Counted from the stretch's first letter, positions 8,941-18,905 are shown. The stretch: DNA of 64,000 bases from Prevotella sp. (GCA_016291005.1 JAEEVT010000003.1:1-64000), one strand, 5' to 3'. The notes: generated from the sequence alone by a model not told the origin. A program made the numbers and translations.

Positions 8941-9561
8941 GTGAATCGCCAAAAGAACATCATCCTCGCAGCACGCATCATGAGCATGCTCTTTACACCG
9001 TTCTACTTGCCCATCGTAGGACTGGCGGTACTCTTCACATTCAGTTATCTGAACATTTTCCCTTGGTCTTACAAGCTACAGACACTCATACTGGCTTATA
9101 TCTTTACCATCCTGATGCCACAGGTCATCATACACCTCTATCGCCGCTATCAGGGATGGAACCTCATAGAACTTGGACACCGCGAACGGCGCATGGTACC
9201 TTATGCCATCTCCATCATCTGCTACTTCACCTGCGTTTACGTCATGGAACGGCTCCACATGCCAAACTTCATGAGCAGTATCATCGTCGCAGCACTGGCA
9301 TTACAAATCGTTTGCGCCATCATCAACGTCTGGTGGAAAATATCTACCCACACGGCAGCCGTCGGTGGTGTAGGTGGAGCACTCTTCGCCTTCTCATTAT
9401 ACCTTGGCTTTAATCCGGTCTGGTGGATGTGTGTGGTATTCATCATTGGAGGCATCCTCGGCACCTGCCGTATGATTCTCCGCCAACACTCCCTCGCTCA
9501 GGTCGTCGTAGGCTTCTGGGTAGGTTTCTTCTGCGCTGCCCTTGCAATACTATTGCTATAA
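8941..9561 (+). CDS. PAP2-like integral membrane protein
   Basis: A 206-residue protein with about six hydrophobic segments. The motifs [11 protein letters not shown] and [15 protein letters not shown] match the second and third signature blocks of PAP2 phosphatases (histidines in H-x-A and R-x(5)-H), so a lipid phosphate phosphatase is the best guess. The first block (K-x6-RP) is represented only by [12 protein letters not shown], so the active site may be degenerate. It lies between rpoN and purE on the plus strand and may be carried on the same transcript. Confidence 0.75.
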   Translation: MNRQKNIILAARIMSMLFTPFYLPIVGLAVLFTFSYLNIFPWSYKLQTLILAYIFTILMPQVIIHLYRRYQGWNLIELGHRERRMVPYAISIICYFTCVYVMERLHMPNFMSSIIVAALALQIVCAIINVWWKISTHTAAVGGVGGALFAFSLYLGFNPVWWMCVVFIIGGILGTCRMILRQHSLAQVVVGFWVGFFCAALAILLL

Positions 9562-9565
9562 ACAG

Positions 9566-9625
9566 CATGATAACGTAATAACGAAACAACGTGATAACGA
9601 CATAACGAAACAACGAAATAAAGCA
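9566..9625. repeat. TAACGAAA-family repeats before purE
   Basis: About seven degenerate copies of ATAACGAAACAACG-type words fill the PAP2-purE gap. Reading through the array would add 28 low-complexity residues (KQRDND-type) to PurE, which is why I start purE at 9626. Confidence 0.75.
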
Positions 9626-10129
9626 ATGAAACCATTAGTAACCATCATCATGGGCAGCACTTCCGACCTTCCCGTCATGGAGAAAGCCTGCCAACTGCTC
9701 AATGACATGCAGATTCCCTTTGAAGTCCAAGCCCTCTCAGCACACCGCACACCGCAGGCTGTCGAGGAGTTTGCACGCAACGCTAAAGACCGCGGCATCA
9801 AGGTCATTATCGCCGCAGCAGGCATGGCAGCTGCACTGCCAGGCGTCATCGCAGCACAAACCACCCTGCCAGTCATCGGCGTACCCATTAAGGGCATGCT
9901 CGACGGTCTCGACGCCTTGCTTTCCATCGTACAGATGCCGCCAGGCATTCCTGTAGCCACCGTCGGCGTCAACGGCGCCATGAATGCAGCCATCCTTGCA
10001 GTACAGATGCTGGCCCTCAGCGACGAGGCCATCGCCCAGCGCCTCGCAGACTACAAGGCCGGTCTTAGTGCCAAAATAGAAAAGGCCAACAAAGAACTGT
10101 CAAGCCTCGAATACCAATACAAAGTATAG
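9626..10129 (+). CDS. purE: N5-carboxyaminoimidazole ribonucleotide mutase
   Basis: PurE class I moves the carboxyl group of N5-CAIR to give CAIR in purine biosynthesis. The 167 residues match the family length. The GSTSDLPVM phosphate-binding loop, the SAHRTP motif with the catalytic histidine, and [11 protein letters not shown] are all present. The start at 9626 gives the canonical [15 protein letters not shown]-terminus; upstream in-frame codons fall inside a repeat array. ispG follows 24 bp after the stop. Confidence 0.97.
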   Translation: MKPLVTIIMGSTSDLPVMEKACQLLNDMQIPFEVQALSAHRTPQAVEEFARNAKDRGIKVIIAAAGMAAALPGVIAAQTTLPVIGVPIKGMLDGLDALLSIVQMPPGIPVATVGVNGAMNAAILAVQMLALSDEAIAQRLADYKAGLSAKIEKANKELSSLEYQYKV

Positions 10130-10153
10130 AGTAATCATAAAGTTCAAAATTCA

Positions 10154-11548
10154 ATGTTCAAAGTTTTAAGACGACATACCACCGTTGCCCACGTAGGCAA
10201 TATCGCCATTGGTGGCGACAACCCCATACGTATCCAGTCGATGGCTACCACGGATACCAACGACACTGAAGCCAGCGTAGCTCAGGCTAAACGCATCATC
10301 GATGCTGGCAGTGAACTGGTACGCTTCACCACTCAGGGCACCCGCGAGGCCGAAAACATGAAGAACATCTCCACCCGCCTGAAGGCCGATGGCTACCCCA
10401 CCCCACTCGTTGCTGACGTGCACTTCACGGCGCATACTGCCGATATCGCTGCGCAGTACTGTGAGAAGGTACGCATTAACCCGGGAAACTACGTCGATCC
10501 AGGCCGCACCTTCAAGCATTTGGAATACACTGACGAGGAGTATGCCGCCGAACTAAAGAAGATTGAGGCTAAGCTCATACCTTTTATTAATATCTGCAAG
10601 GAACACCATACCGCAGTACGCATCGGCGTGAATCACGGGTCATTGTCAGACCGCATCATGTCGCGCTATGGCGACACTCCGGCAGGTATCGTGGAGAGCT
10701 GTATGGAGTTTCTGCGCATCTTCCGCCGCGAAAGTTTCGACGATGTGGTCATTAGCATCAAAGCTTCCAATACCGTGGTCATGGTACAGTCAGTACGCCT
10801 GCTCGTCAAGGCTATGGATGCCGAATACATGCACTACCCACTGCACCTTGGCGTCACCGAGGCTGGTGAGGGAGAGGACGGCCGCATCAAGTCGGCAGTA
10901 GGCATCGGCACCCTGCTCACGGAGGGTATTGGCGATACCATTCGTGTCAGCCTCAGCGAAGAACCCGAAAACGAGATTCCCGTTGCCCGCAAAATAGTGA
11001 GTTTCATAGAAGAGTGTACCCAACTGCGTCAAGAGGCAGAAGCCAAGATCCAAGACGGTAGGATTTCCCTGCATTTTGATGATTGTCAGGACAGTGAAGA
11101 CCTGATGCTGAAGTGTGCTATGGCAGCCGGAGCCGCCCTCATCGACAAGAAAGCTGACAAATTGAGCATCAGCTGTGGTGAAACTTCCTCTTTCCTTCCT
11201 CAGGAAAGACTACGCGAGATAGAAGATGCTATTCTGCAGGCGGCGCGTGTCAAGTTTACCAAGACGGAGTACATCTCCTGCCCAGGCTGCGGCCGCACGC
11301 TGTATAACCTGCAGGATACCATCCGTCGTATCAAGGAAGCTACGAAGGACATGGTGGGACTGAAGATTGGCATCATGGGCTGCATCGTGAACGGTCCGGG
11401 CGAGATGGCTGACGCCGACTATGGCTATGTAGGTGCTGCCCGTGGTAAGATAAGCCTTTACCGTGGCAAGGTCTGCGTCGAGAAGAACATCCCCGAAGCC
11501 GATGCCGTCGAACGTCTCTTAGCGCTTATCAACGAAAATGAGAAATGA
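10154..11548 (+). CDS. ispG: 4-hydroxy-3-methylbut-2-enyl diphosphate synthase
   Basis: IspG reduces methylerythritol cyclodiphosphate to HMBPP with a [4Fe-4S] cluster. The N-terminal TIM-barrel includes HYPLHLGVTEAGEGEDGRIKS, the plant/Bacteroidetes-type version. Cluster cysteines lie in SCPGCGR (about residue 377) and MGCIVNGPGE. The 464-residue length falls between the short E. coli form (about 370) and the long plant-type form with a large middle domain, so the middle domain appears reduced to roughly 100 residues. The last codons (NENEK) are written in an AATGAGAAATG repeat word that also forms the left arm of a terminator-like hairpin. Confidence 0.95.
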   Translation: MFKVLRRHTTVAHVGNIAIGGDNPIRIQSMATTDTNDTEASVAQAKRIIDAGSELVRFTTQGTREAENMKNISTRLKADGYPTPLVADVHFTAHTADIAAQYCEKVRINPGNYVDPGRTFKHLEYTDEEYAAELKKIEAKLIPFINICKEHHTAVRIGVNHGSLSDRIMSRYGDTPAGIVESCMEFLRIFRRESFDDVVISIKASNTVVMVQSVRLLVKAMDAEYMHYPLHLGVTEAGEGEDGRIKSAVGIGTLLTEGIGDTIRVSLSEEPENEIPVARKIVSFIEECTQLRQEAEAKIQDGRISLHFDDCQDSEDLMLKCAMAAGAALIDKKADKLSISCGETSSFLPQERLREIEDAILQAARVKFTKTEYISCPGCGRTLYNLQDTIRRIKEATKDMVGLKIGIMGCIVNGPGEMADADYGYVGAARGKISLYRGKVCVEKNIPEADAVERLLALINENEK

Positions 11549-11567
11549 AAATTACTCATTTCTCATT
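11537..11567 (+). terminator. Hairpin overlapping the ispG stop
   Basis: AATGAGAAATGA (11537-11548) includes the ispG stop and pairs perfectly with TCATTTCTCATT (11556-11567) around a 7-base loop. The stem is AT-rich and no strong T-run follows, so termination is likely but unproven. Confidence 0.5.
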
Positions 11568-11581
11568 ACTCATTTGAAAAA

Positions 11582-12724
11582 TCAAAGATTTTTCTTATAG
11601 CAGCGATGTTTGCGGTGGATGCGAGACTCGAGATACTGCCATTGTGAGCGTACGCCATCGTTGCTTTCCATTTGCTGCATGGCCTCGGCATACTCGAAAC
11701 CATAGTGCTGGAACCATTGTATCAGGTCATCGAAAATCAATGAGTTGGCGCCCTTCTGGCGATAGTCAGGCAGCACGCCAATAAGCAGCAGGTCGACAAC
11801 TTTGGTCTTGTGCCATTTCAGCGTACGCAACAAGTGCCACCAGCCAAAAGGCAGCAATCTGCCGTCTCGTGTCTTCCTTAAGGCCGACGTGAACGAAGGG
11901 AAGGTAATGCCAAAGCCTATCAGCTTATGTTCTGGTGTATTCCAGTCCTCGACGGCAGTAACAAGATTCAGGTCGGCAATCTTGATATACTGGTCTACCA
12001 GCTGATTGATTTGCCGTTCACTAAGCTGCGAATAGCCATAGAGGTCGTTATACGTGACATTGATGATGTCGAAGATTTCTCGTCCCTTCCCACCATCGAG
12101 CAACTCTTTACGTGTAAACTTCTTGACATGCAGATTATACCGACGGCTTACCATCTCGGCTATCTTATGGAACTTATCGGGCACCACCTCAGGCACCTTC
12201 ACCAAGTATTCCATATAGTCATTGTCTTTTTCAAAACCGCCCAATTGTTCGATATGCTGCGGATAGTAGGGATAGTTGTAGTTGATGTACATCGTAGCGT
12301 CCTCGTCGTAGCCCTCTATGAGCATGCCCTCACGGTCCATGTCAGTAAAGCCCATCGGCCCAACAATCTCCGTCATCCCTCGCTCACGGCCCCACTGCTC
12401 CACCTTATTTAATAACGCGCGAGAGACATCAAGGTCATCCACGAAGTCGAACCAGCCGAAACGAACTGCCTTACGTCCCCAGCGCTCGTTTGCACGGTGA
12501 TTAATCATCGCGGCCACACGACCTACAGCCTTGCCGTCACGATAAGCCATGAAGTAGTCAGCCTCACAGCACTCGAAAGCAGCATTCTTATCACTGCGCA
12601 GAGTGTTCATCTCATCAGAAAACAGAAACGGCACGGCTTGTTTACAGTCGCGGTACATATCATAACGGAACTGCAAAAACTCCTTAAGTCCTGCCGTTCC
12701 TTCTATACGCTTGATGTCAATCAT
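11582..12724 (-). CDS. GNAT-like N-acetyltransferase family protein
   Basis: A cytosolic protein of 380 residues of a type common in Bacteroidetes. An N-terminal segment, AVGRVAAMINHRANERWG, and a later LLLIGVLPDYRQKGANSLIFDDL, with the R/Q-x-x-G/A acetyl-CoA loop pattern, support a GNAT fold. The substrate is unknown. I start at the Met at 12724 (MIDIKRIEG) because the promoter box ends 4 bases before it; the upstream Met at 12751 would lie inside the terminator of the neighbouring gene. It converges with ispG. Confidence 0.8.
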   Translation of the reverse strand: MIDIKRIEGTAGLKEFLQFRYDMYRDCKQAVPFLFSDEMNTLRSDKNAAFECCEADYFMAYRDGKAVGRVAAMINHRANERWGRKAVRFGWFDFVDDLDVSRALLNKVEQWGRERGMTEIVGPMGFTDMDREGMLIEGYDEDATMYINYNYPYYPQHIEQLGGFEKDNDYMEYLVKVPEVVPDKFHKIAEMVSRRYNLHVKKFTRKELLDGGKGREIFDIINVTYNDLYGYSQLSERQINQLVDQYIKIADLNLVTAVEDWNTPEHKLIGFGITFPSFTSALRKTRDGRLLPFGWWHLLRTLKWHKTKVVDLLLIGVLPDYRQKGANSLIFDDLIQWFQHYGFEYAEAMQQMESNDGVRSQWQYLESRIHRKHRCYKKNL

Positions 12725-12728
12725 GGTG

Positions 12729-12736
12729 CAAAAGTA
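12729..12736 (-). promoter_or_regulatory. -7 box giving a leaderless GNAT transcript
   Basis: CAAAAGTA reads TACTTTTG on the minus strand and only CACC separates it from the ATG. Transcription would start at or next to the start codon. The box directly abuts the terminator T-run at 12738-12744. Confidence 0.7.
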
Positions 12737-12737
12737 C

Positions 12738-12779
12738 AAAAAAAGTGGCAACCCGCCAAGCGTGTTGCCACTTTTTTTT
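12738..12779 (-). terminator. Terminator of the 12899-18646 gene
   Basis: GTGGCAAC (12745-12752) and GTTGCCAC (12764-12771) form an 8-bp stem flanked by an A-run and a T-run. It can therefore terminate in either direction, most plausibly for the giant minus-strand gene ending at 12899. Confidence 0.85.
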
Positions 12780-12828
12780 CATTTGGTTATTCAGTGTGCT
12801 GCGATAGCATCGCAGCCTACAATACCTT

Positions 12829-12917
12829 ACTTAATCACGACCTTGAGTGAAACTCGAGCTCGTTCTCGTTCGGAAGTAAGAGCGAGCTCTTACTTCTCTC
12901 ACTTAATCACGACCTTG
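12829..12917. repeat. Duplicated sorting-tail codons downstream of the 12899 gene
   Basis: The 17 bases encoding the last residues of the protein (12901-12917, KVVIK) recur exactly at 12829-12845, 72 bp downstream and again followed by an in-frame stop. Between them lies a perfect 10-bp palindrome, AAGTAAGAGC (12874-12883) and its complement (12886-12895). An 8-bp hairpin, GCTGCGAT (12798-12805) with ATCGCAGC (12809-12816), lies just beyond. Confidence 0.8.
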
Positions 12918-15900
12918 CGTCCGTTATGGATGAACAGACCCTTAGTGGGCTTGTCGACGCGGACACCCTGGATGGTGTACCACTCGCCATCAGCCTTGTT
13001 AGCCTCAACAGTCTCAATGGCATCGGTATCGCCAGTACGGCTGTCAGCAACAGGCATGCCAAGCTTCGGATCCCAATGATAACCGTCAGCGAAGCCACCG
13101 TTCTCAACCCAACGCGGGTCACCAGTCTTATAGAACAACTGCTCAGAGCTGGTGCAGAGCGTATAGTCGTCGTAGTGGAAGTAGTCAGGAGTGTAAACCT
13201 GAGTTACCTCGAACTTGAACTTAGGCATGCTGTTCAACTGAGTTTCGCTCTTGTCGTAACCAGACTCGTCAAGAATCTCACCGTCGTTGACATAGGTATT
13301 CTGGTAGAACTTCACAGGAGCACCGTCAGCAATACGACCACCTGACAGGCGGCGGATGATATCCTTACCGCAGTTGTACCAGATGTTCTTCTCGATGTCG
13401 AACTTCGAGTACTTCTGACCAGAGATACCATTGTAGTTACCCCACTGACCGTCGGCATTCAGCATACCATAGAACGTATTGTTCTTATAGGTCATGGTCT
13501 GGAAGTCCTTATCCTTATCATAGCCATAGCGGTCGAGACGTGCTGAGTTGTTGTAACGGATGAAGTACTTGGCAACAGCCTTGTCCTTATTGTCACAAAC
13601 TGTTGAGTTGATGATCGAGAAGTCCTTCACACCACCCTGTTCGAATGCGATGTGTGATTCGAACTTACATTCCTTAGTACGCAGACGCTCAGGCATACCA
13701 TCGAGGTCGCCGGGCAGCGGAGTCATACTCAGAACGCAGTCGTCAATCTTCAAGTTCTCCACGCAGTACTTCTGCTTGTTGTCCCAGATGATGCTGTTAC
13801 GCATGCAAATGACCCAAAGACCTCTCAGGCGGATGAGGTTCAGACGCCAGTAGTCATTAATCTTCTTCACGGCAGGTTCGTCGCTCAGTACGATGAACGG
13901 ATCAGCGTTGAGACCAGCGAACACGCGAATCTTCGGATTACTCTTGATATAGAGAGGCTTATCGACGTTGATAGACTTCAGAGTCTTCAGATAGAGATAC
14001 GGATCGTCATCAGCGGGTTCAGGCAGGATGAACATGTTGAAGCCCTTCTTCAGGCCCTCATTGACAATCCAAGAGAGATCGCGCTTTGCATATTCAATCA
14101 AACCAAGCGTAACATACATACGAGCTATGAGCCAGCGCGGATCACCAACCTCAGCCTCCTTGGCAGCGCACTCACCGAGTGAGAAGTCAACCTGGTTGTC
14201 GAAATTGTTCAGGAAGATAACATCACCCTCGATGCTACCAGTAGCCAGAGGCTCTGACAGACGATAGTCCTTACCAACCCAAACCTCGTCGTCTTCAATC
14301 ATAGTCCGAGCAACAGGATTAGCAAAAGCATTGAACTGAACCACGGTATTCTGGTCACCGTTCAGGCTTACGCAGAAGTTGGGCGAAGCAGCAACAACGT
14401 TGTTCAGCACCTTGATCTGCAGTTCAGCAGTGCTGGCAGCGGGATGTGTAAAGCCCTTCACCTTCGACAAGGTAGAGTTGTTGATGTTCAGCTTCTGAAC
14501 CTTCACGTCGGCATCAACCGGATTATTGCTGTTCTCTGCATTGTAGATCTGAGCCAGACCTGCGCCGCGGTTAGCCAGCGTCGAGTTGATGATGTTCAGC
14601 TCCTGAAGCACACCACCATTGGTAAAGTCGAGGAAGTCTATCTGAGAATCAGCATAGAGGATACAATTGTCGATGGTCAGATAGTCAATAATGTAGCGAG
14701 CCCTCTGAGTCGAGAAGAGGCCGTACTTCAGATTACGTACCAGAATGTTCTGGAAGGTAACGTTATTAACAGGAATAAAGCCATTCTCGTCAGCAGGAAG
14801 CAGTGAACGATAGTTATCCATCTGAACCATCGGACCATTCAGCATCGAGCAGTCAATATTGGCGGGATCCTCACCGTCGGTCATGATGGTAATACGGGTA
14901 CCAACTGTCAGCGGCTCAGAAACGATGTAGTGCTCATCGGGTCTCAGCTTGAAGGTAATGCTTGCAGGATTCGGGCTGAATTCCAGCTCACCCTTCAGCA
15001 GGAGGCTCAGGTCGATGGGGTTAGCAGGATCACTCTTTGTGACAGGGACAACCTCAATAGGATCAGTAGCCTGACCGCCGCCGATGGGCTGCAGGTTGTT
15101 GCCAAACCAGCGTGGGTCACCGGTACGGGAATGCAGCAGCTCACTGGTCTCACCCAGCGTGAAGTCGCCATTAGCGGCATCAGCAAACTCAGGATCGCCA
15201 TAGACACAATCCTTTACGATGTCCTCGCCGTTCTTCTGACCGGCCTTGCTGATTTCAGCATCGTTGGTGCAAGCACCACCCCACTCGAAGTAGTTACCTG
15301 TGACATCCCACTGCGGAGTAGGACTGGGCTGACCCTTGTTGAAGCCAACCACCGTCTGACCGTTCTTACCACAGTCAACGAAGATGTTGTCCTTCAGGGT
15401 GTAGACATTCTGTGCAGTACCGTTCTGCTTCAGGTCGCAGACGTTCTTGCCATTGGCAATATTGATAATGTCAGAGTTACGGATATCGAATACCTGCTCC
15501 AGGTTGCCGTTGACATTCTTGGGACGGCTGCCATACTGTGCAAAGAAGCCAGTATTCTTACCAGAAGCCCAGATTGTAGAGTTCTTTACCTTAACCTCAC
15601 CGATATAACCCTTGCCGTTGAAGTCGATGAAGTTCTTGCTTGAAGCAGGCATCTCGATGACACAGTCGTCAACGATCAGCTGCTCCAACAGTGTCTTCTG
15701 GTTGTCCTTGATAAAGGCATCGGTCAGACCAGAGATGGTCAAGCCCTTCACGCTAACCGTGCTGATCAGCTGATGGTCGCTGTTTGTACCATCGGCCTTC
15801 GGAGCCAGGTTGTTGGTGCCATCAAGTACGATGAACGGACCAGTCAGACCGCTGGCATCGACGTTGACATCGTTACCACTGATGGTCAAGTCGCCACTGG

Positions 15901-18646
15901 CCATGATAGGACTGGTAATGGTATAGTCACCATCTGCCATATTGATTGTAACATTACCAGGCTTGGTGAAGGTTGTCCTCATCTCGTCAGCCTTGTCGTT
16001 CAGAGCCTGTGCAATGTCAGCACCGGGTTCAAGGGTAAGTGTTACATCCTGGGGCTGGTAGATGTCATACCAGAAGATGTCAGACTTCTTCTCTTCACCA
16101 CCACCACGGTAGATGCTCTGGATACCAATCTGATCCCATCCGGTGAAGTCCATGTTCAGGTAGAGACGGTAGTTGTAGACATCCCAGTCATCGGTGAAGG
16201 GATACGGAATCTCCGTCATATCAGCAGTCAGTTCTGTATAGAGGTCAGTGGTCAGCGTCAGCGGAGTCACCGTGTTGCCCACCTTATAATAATACTGATA
16301 AGACAACTTGCTCGACTGGATAGCATTTCCTTCTGCATCCTCTACAGGAATATCGACAGTAACATTGGGATAACTACCGGTAAAGTTTGAACCTGTAATC
16401 GTGGGCTGTGCCGGTGTAGCAGCAACATCAGGAATCTCTGACAGAGAAGCATCCATCAGAATCAGATTCGGATCGAGCAACAGCCAGTATGCATTGATAA
16501 GCATGAAGTTGGGTGACTCCATAGTCATGGTCTTTGCCCCAGCGTCGTACGTCATCACAACATCCTCATTGCCATCACCATAGCCAACAAAGAAGTAATC
16601 GAAGTCCCAGAACAAGAATGTGTACGTTCCGAAGTGCTGTCCTGTTGGGAATGTCACGGTATTACCAGACATAGTACCCTTAATCCATGTCTCGGGCAGA
16701 TCCTCGCAGAGACCCTGTACCCAAACGTCACTTCCATCGAAGCCAACCTGTACGTGGAGGTTGTAATCTACTATCGCCGTCTCGCCAGTCTCCTCGTCAC
16801 TTGTCAGACACTGTGACTTGAATAGCCACTCTGTGGTTTCAAGACCTGAAGGAGCCACCAAAGGATCAGGAGCAGATCCCCTCACGATAAGAATATCGTA
16901 GTACAGGCCATAAGCAGAAATCTCGTCAGCAGCACCATTCTCAAAGATATAAATATCCTCAGGCCATGTGATAGTGCCTGCCACTGCATCGTAAGCTACT
17001 GTTACACTCTCCAGATAGTTGAAATCCTCATCACCAACAGCGAACCACAAGTCATACGTATCGTCATAAGCGCCATAGTACTGACCAGAAGCAAATGTAA
17101 TGCTATTGCCATCGGCGCTCAGAGTACCCTTAATCCATGCCTCGGGCATGTAGTTGCCAATACCCTGTACATAGACGTCATTTCCGTCAAAGCCAATCTG
17201 GAGAGGCTTCTCTGTAGGAGTATCATCCTCACCATCGTAGAAGTAGCCAGCGAAAGTCCAAGTCTGAGTGACCAGTCCAGAAGGAGGAGTTACTGTGCCA
17301 TTATCGGGTTCTGTGAGACTGAATACAGGAGTTATCCAGTAAGAATAGAGACTATTAACAGTAGGAGACTCGCTCTCGCCAATATATCCATCACAAGTAA
17401 TTGTACCTGCCTCGGTATCAACAGTAAAGGTATAGTTCTCAAGCCATGTGCCATTGCTGGTCATGCCATTCAAGTACTCACCATCACCGACATACTGTCC
17501 GCTGGGAACAGTAATCACGTTACCAGAAAGGGTTCCCTTTACCCAGTAATCCGACTGCCAATAAGCCAGACCCTGAATATAAACATCACTACCGACGAAA
17601 GCGACGTTGATGTTCTTTACCTTTGACGTGTAGTCAGCCCATCCGCTACTTGTGTTGACTGCCAATGTACCATCAATCGTATAATAAGGAGTAACGGTTG
17701 CGCCAGTGGGCAACTCAACCAATTCAGGCATAACCTCCAGAGTGGGATCGTAAGGATCAAGCAGTTCAGAGGTTTCCAGCGTGATGTCGTCAACATTCAG
17801 ACGGAACATATCTGTACAGCCAAAGTGACGGATGGCCACATAACCCTCAGCACCAGCATAGGCACTCAGATCGTATGTGTACTCATACCAATTACCTTGA
17901 ACACGCTGCGGGCTTCTGAATGCACCAGCCGGAGCATTGAAGTTAGCAGAAGGTGCCAATGAAGGAGCGGCTGTCATTGTCCACTCCTGAATGGTGGTAA
18001 AGTCGTCAGGATCAGTACCACTGGCAGTAGAAACTGCTACACCAAAGTGCTCAGCTGGATAACTGGCGTCCTGACCGCAAGCCCAGAACGTAATCTTACC
18101 ATCCAGCTTCATCTTCGGTGATACCAAATAGTTATCGGGGCTCAATGCACCTACACTGCTTTGATAACTTTCAGAAGTCATACAACCAGCCTCGCCGCCA
18201 TGACCAGGATTTTGCTCGGTTATCAGAATAGTCCAAGAATACCCATCACCATCCGCATCAATCTCAGTCCAGCCATTCATTGACGAAATGAAATGATACT
18301 CATAAGACTGAATCCCAGCTTTGCGGGGAGCCTTAGCCTTACCAGGAACCTGCAGGAAAGAAGCCTTGGTCTTTGCCATAGTAGCGTCTAACTTCTTTAT
18401 CGGAAGATTAACGTTACGCTTCTGCTTCTTCATAAGCTTCGAAGTCGCAGGCTTGTTGTACTTGAATTGCGCAATAGCTTCCTTATTCAGCTGCTGTCCT
18501 TCACGTTTAGCCTGAAGGAGTTGCTGCTTCAAAGTCAACAGTTTTTTCTGACCAGACTGAGCGGTCTGCTCAGTAGGCTGCGCAAATGCAACGACTGACA
18601 TCATCAAAAATGCCAGTGTCAAGAGAATAAGATTTTTCTTTCTCAT
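12899..18646 (-). CDS. Giant exported adhesin with cleaved-adhesin and beta-helix modules, type IX tail
   Basis: A 1915-residue secreted protein. After a signal peptide (VVAFA|QPT), residues about 105-295 resemble the cleaved-adhesin/hemagglutinin domain of gingipains. Three related beta modules follow (about 310-740), each with a VGFDGSDVWVQGL-like line and KGT-x-S/A-G. Three parallel beta-helix modules (about 930-1195, 1205-1500, 1530-1860) each end in a TGDPRW or VGDPRW motif; they resemble DUF4957/DUF5123 modules of Bacteroidales pectin-binding proteins. The C-terminal tail (EWYTIQGVRVD...GLFIHNGRKVVIK) is a type IX sorting-like signal. Likely role: surface glycan binding or adhesion. No catalytic motif was identified. 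Its own promoter and terminator are visible. Confidence 0.85.
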   Translation of the reverse strand: MRKKNLILLTLAFLMMSVVAFAQPTEQTAQSGQKKLLTLKQQLLQAKREGQQLNKEAIAQFKYNKPATSKLMKKQKRNVNLPIKKLDATMAKTKASFLQVPGKAKAPRKAGIQSYEYHFISSMNGWTEIDADGDGYSWTILITEQNPGHGGEAGCMTSESYQSSVGALSPDNYLVSPKMKLDGKITFWACGQDASYPAEHFGVAVSTASGTDPDDFTTIQEWTMTAAPSLAPSANFNAPAGAFRSPQRVQGNWYEYTYDLSAYAGAEGYVAIRHFGCTDMFRLNVDDITLETSELLDPYDPTLEVMPELVELPTGATVTPYYTIDGTLAVNTSSGWADYTSKVKNINVAFVGSDVYIQGLAYWQSDYWVKGTLSGNVITVPSGQYVGDGEYLNGMTSNGTWLENYTFTVDTEAGTITCDGYIGESESPTVNSLYSYWITPVFSLTEPDNGTVTPPSGLVTQTWTFAGYFYDGEDDTPTEKPLQIGFDGNDVYVQGIGNYMPEAWIKGTLSADGNSITFASGQYYGAYDDTYDLWFAVGDEDFNYLESVTVAYDAVAGTITWPEDIYIFENGAADEISAYGLYYDILIVRGSAPDPLVAPSGLETTEWLFKSQCLTSDEETGETAIVDYNLHVQVGFDGSDVWVQGLCEDLPETWIKGTMSGNTVTFPTGQHFGTYTFLFWDFDYFFVGYGDGNEDVVMTYDAGAKTMTMESPNFMLINAYWLLLDPNLILMDASLSEIPDVAATPAQPTITGSNFTGSYPNVTVDIPVEDAEGNAIQSSKLSYQYYYKVGNTVTPLTLTTDLYTELTADMTEIPYPFTDDWDVYNYRLYLNMDFTGWDQIGIQSIYRGGGEEKKSDIFWYDIYQPQDVTLTLEPGADIAQALNDKADEMRTTFTKPGNVTINMADGDYTITSPIMASGDLTISGNDVNVDASGLTGPFIVLDGTNNLAPKADGTNSDHQLISTVSVKGLTISGLTDAFIKDNQKTLLEQLIVDDCVIEMPASSKNFIDFNGKGYIGEVKVKNSTIWASGKNTGFFAQYGSRPKNVNGNLEQVFDIRNSDIINIANGKNVCDLKQNGTAQNVYTLKDNIFVDCGKNGQTVVGFNKGQPSPTPQWDVTGNYFEWGGACTNDAEISKAGQKNGEDIVKDCVYGDPEFADAANGDFTLGETSELLHSRTGDPRWFGNNLQPIGGGQATDPIEVVPVTKSDPANPIDLSLLLKGELEFSPNPASITFKLRPDEHYIVSEPLTVGTRITIMTDGEDPANIDCSMLNGPMVQMDNYRSLLPADENGFIPVNNVTFQNILVRNLKYGLFSTQRARYIIDYLTIDNCILYADSQIDFLDFTNGGVLQELNIINSTLANRGAGLAQIYNAENSNNPVDADVKVQKLNINNSTLSKVKGFTHPAASTAELQIKVLNNVVAASPNFCVSLNGDQNTVVQFNAFANPVARTMIEDDEVWVGKDYRLSEPLATGSIEGDVIFLNNFDNQVDFSLGECAAKEAEVGDPRWLIARMYVTLGLIEYAKRDLSWIVNEGLKKGFNMFILPEPADDDPYLYLKTLKSINVDKPLYIKSNPKIRVFAGLNADPFIVLSDEPAVKKINDYWRLNLIRLRGLWVICMRNSIIWDNKQKYCVENLKIDDCVLSMTPLPGDLDGMPERLRTKECKFESHIAFEQGGVKDFSIINSTVCDNKDKAVAKYFIRYNNSARLDRYGYDKDKDFQTMTYKNNTFYGMLNADGQWGNYNGISGQKYSKFDIEKNIWYNCGKDIIRRLSGGRIADGAPVKFYQNTYVNDGEILDESGYDKSETQLNSMPKFKFEVTQVYTPDYFHYDDYTLCTSSEQLFYKTGDPRWVENGGFADGYHWDPKLGMPVADSRTGDTDAIETVEANKADGEWYTIQGVRVDKPTKGLFIHNGRKVVIK

Positions 18647-18750
18647 GTCGCAAAATTGTTTTAGTTTGACTTATTGTTAATTATTAATTATTTGATTACG
18701 TACACGCCGTACAGAGCCACACAAGGTGACACATGTACACATTTCGCTTG

Positions 18751-18758
18751 CAAAGATA
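18751..18758 (-). promoter_or_regulatory. -7 box of the 12899-18646 adhesin gene
   Basis: CAAAGATA reads TATCTTTG on the minus strand, matching TAnnTTTG. It leaves a leader of about 100 bases, long compared with the nearly leaderless genes elsewhere in the window. Confidence 0.7.
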
Positions 18759-18872
18759 GATATTTTATCCGAAACTACCAAATTTTTCTGACTTTTTGTT
18801 AAAAAAAGCCGCTAATGAAAGGTCAAGGTAAGGGATTAAGGATATTTTAAGGTTATTTGTGTTATATATATA

Positions 18873-18905
18873 ATAAGGTGGCGACCTGTACGGCCACCAC
18901 CTTAT
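18873..18905 (-). terminator. Terminator-like hairpin after the 18974 gene
   Basis: ATAAGGTGG (18873-18881) pairs with CCACCTTAT (18897-18905). An AT-rich tract follows on the minus strand. It fits the end of the two-gene transcript 22312-18974. Confidence 0.6.
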
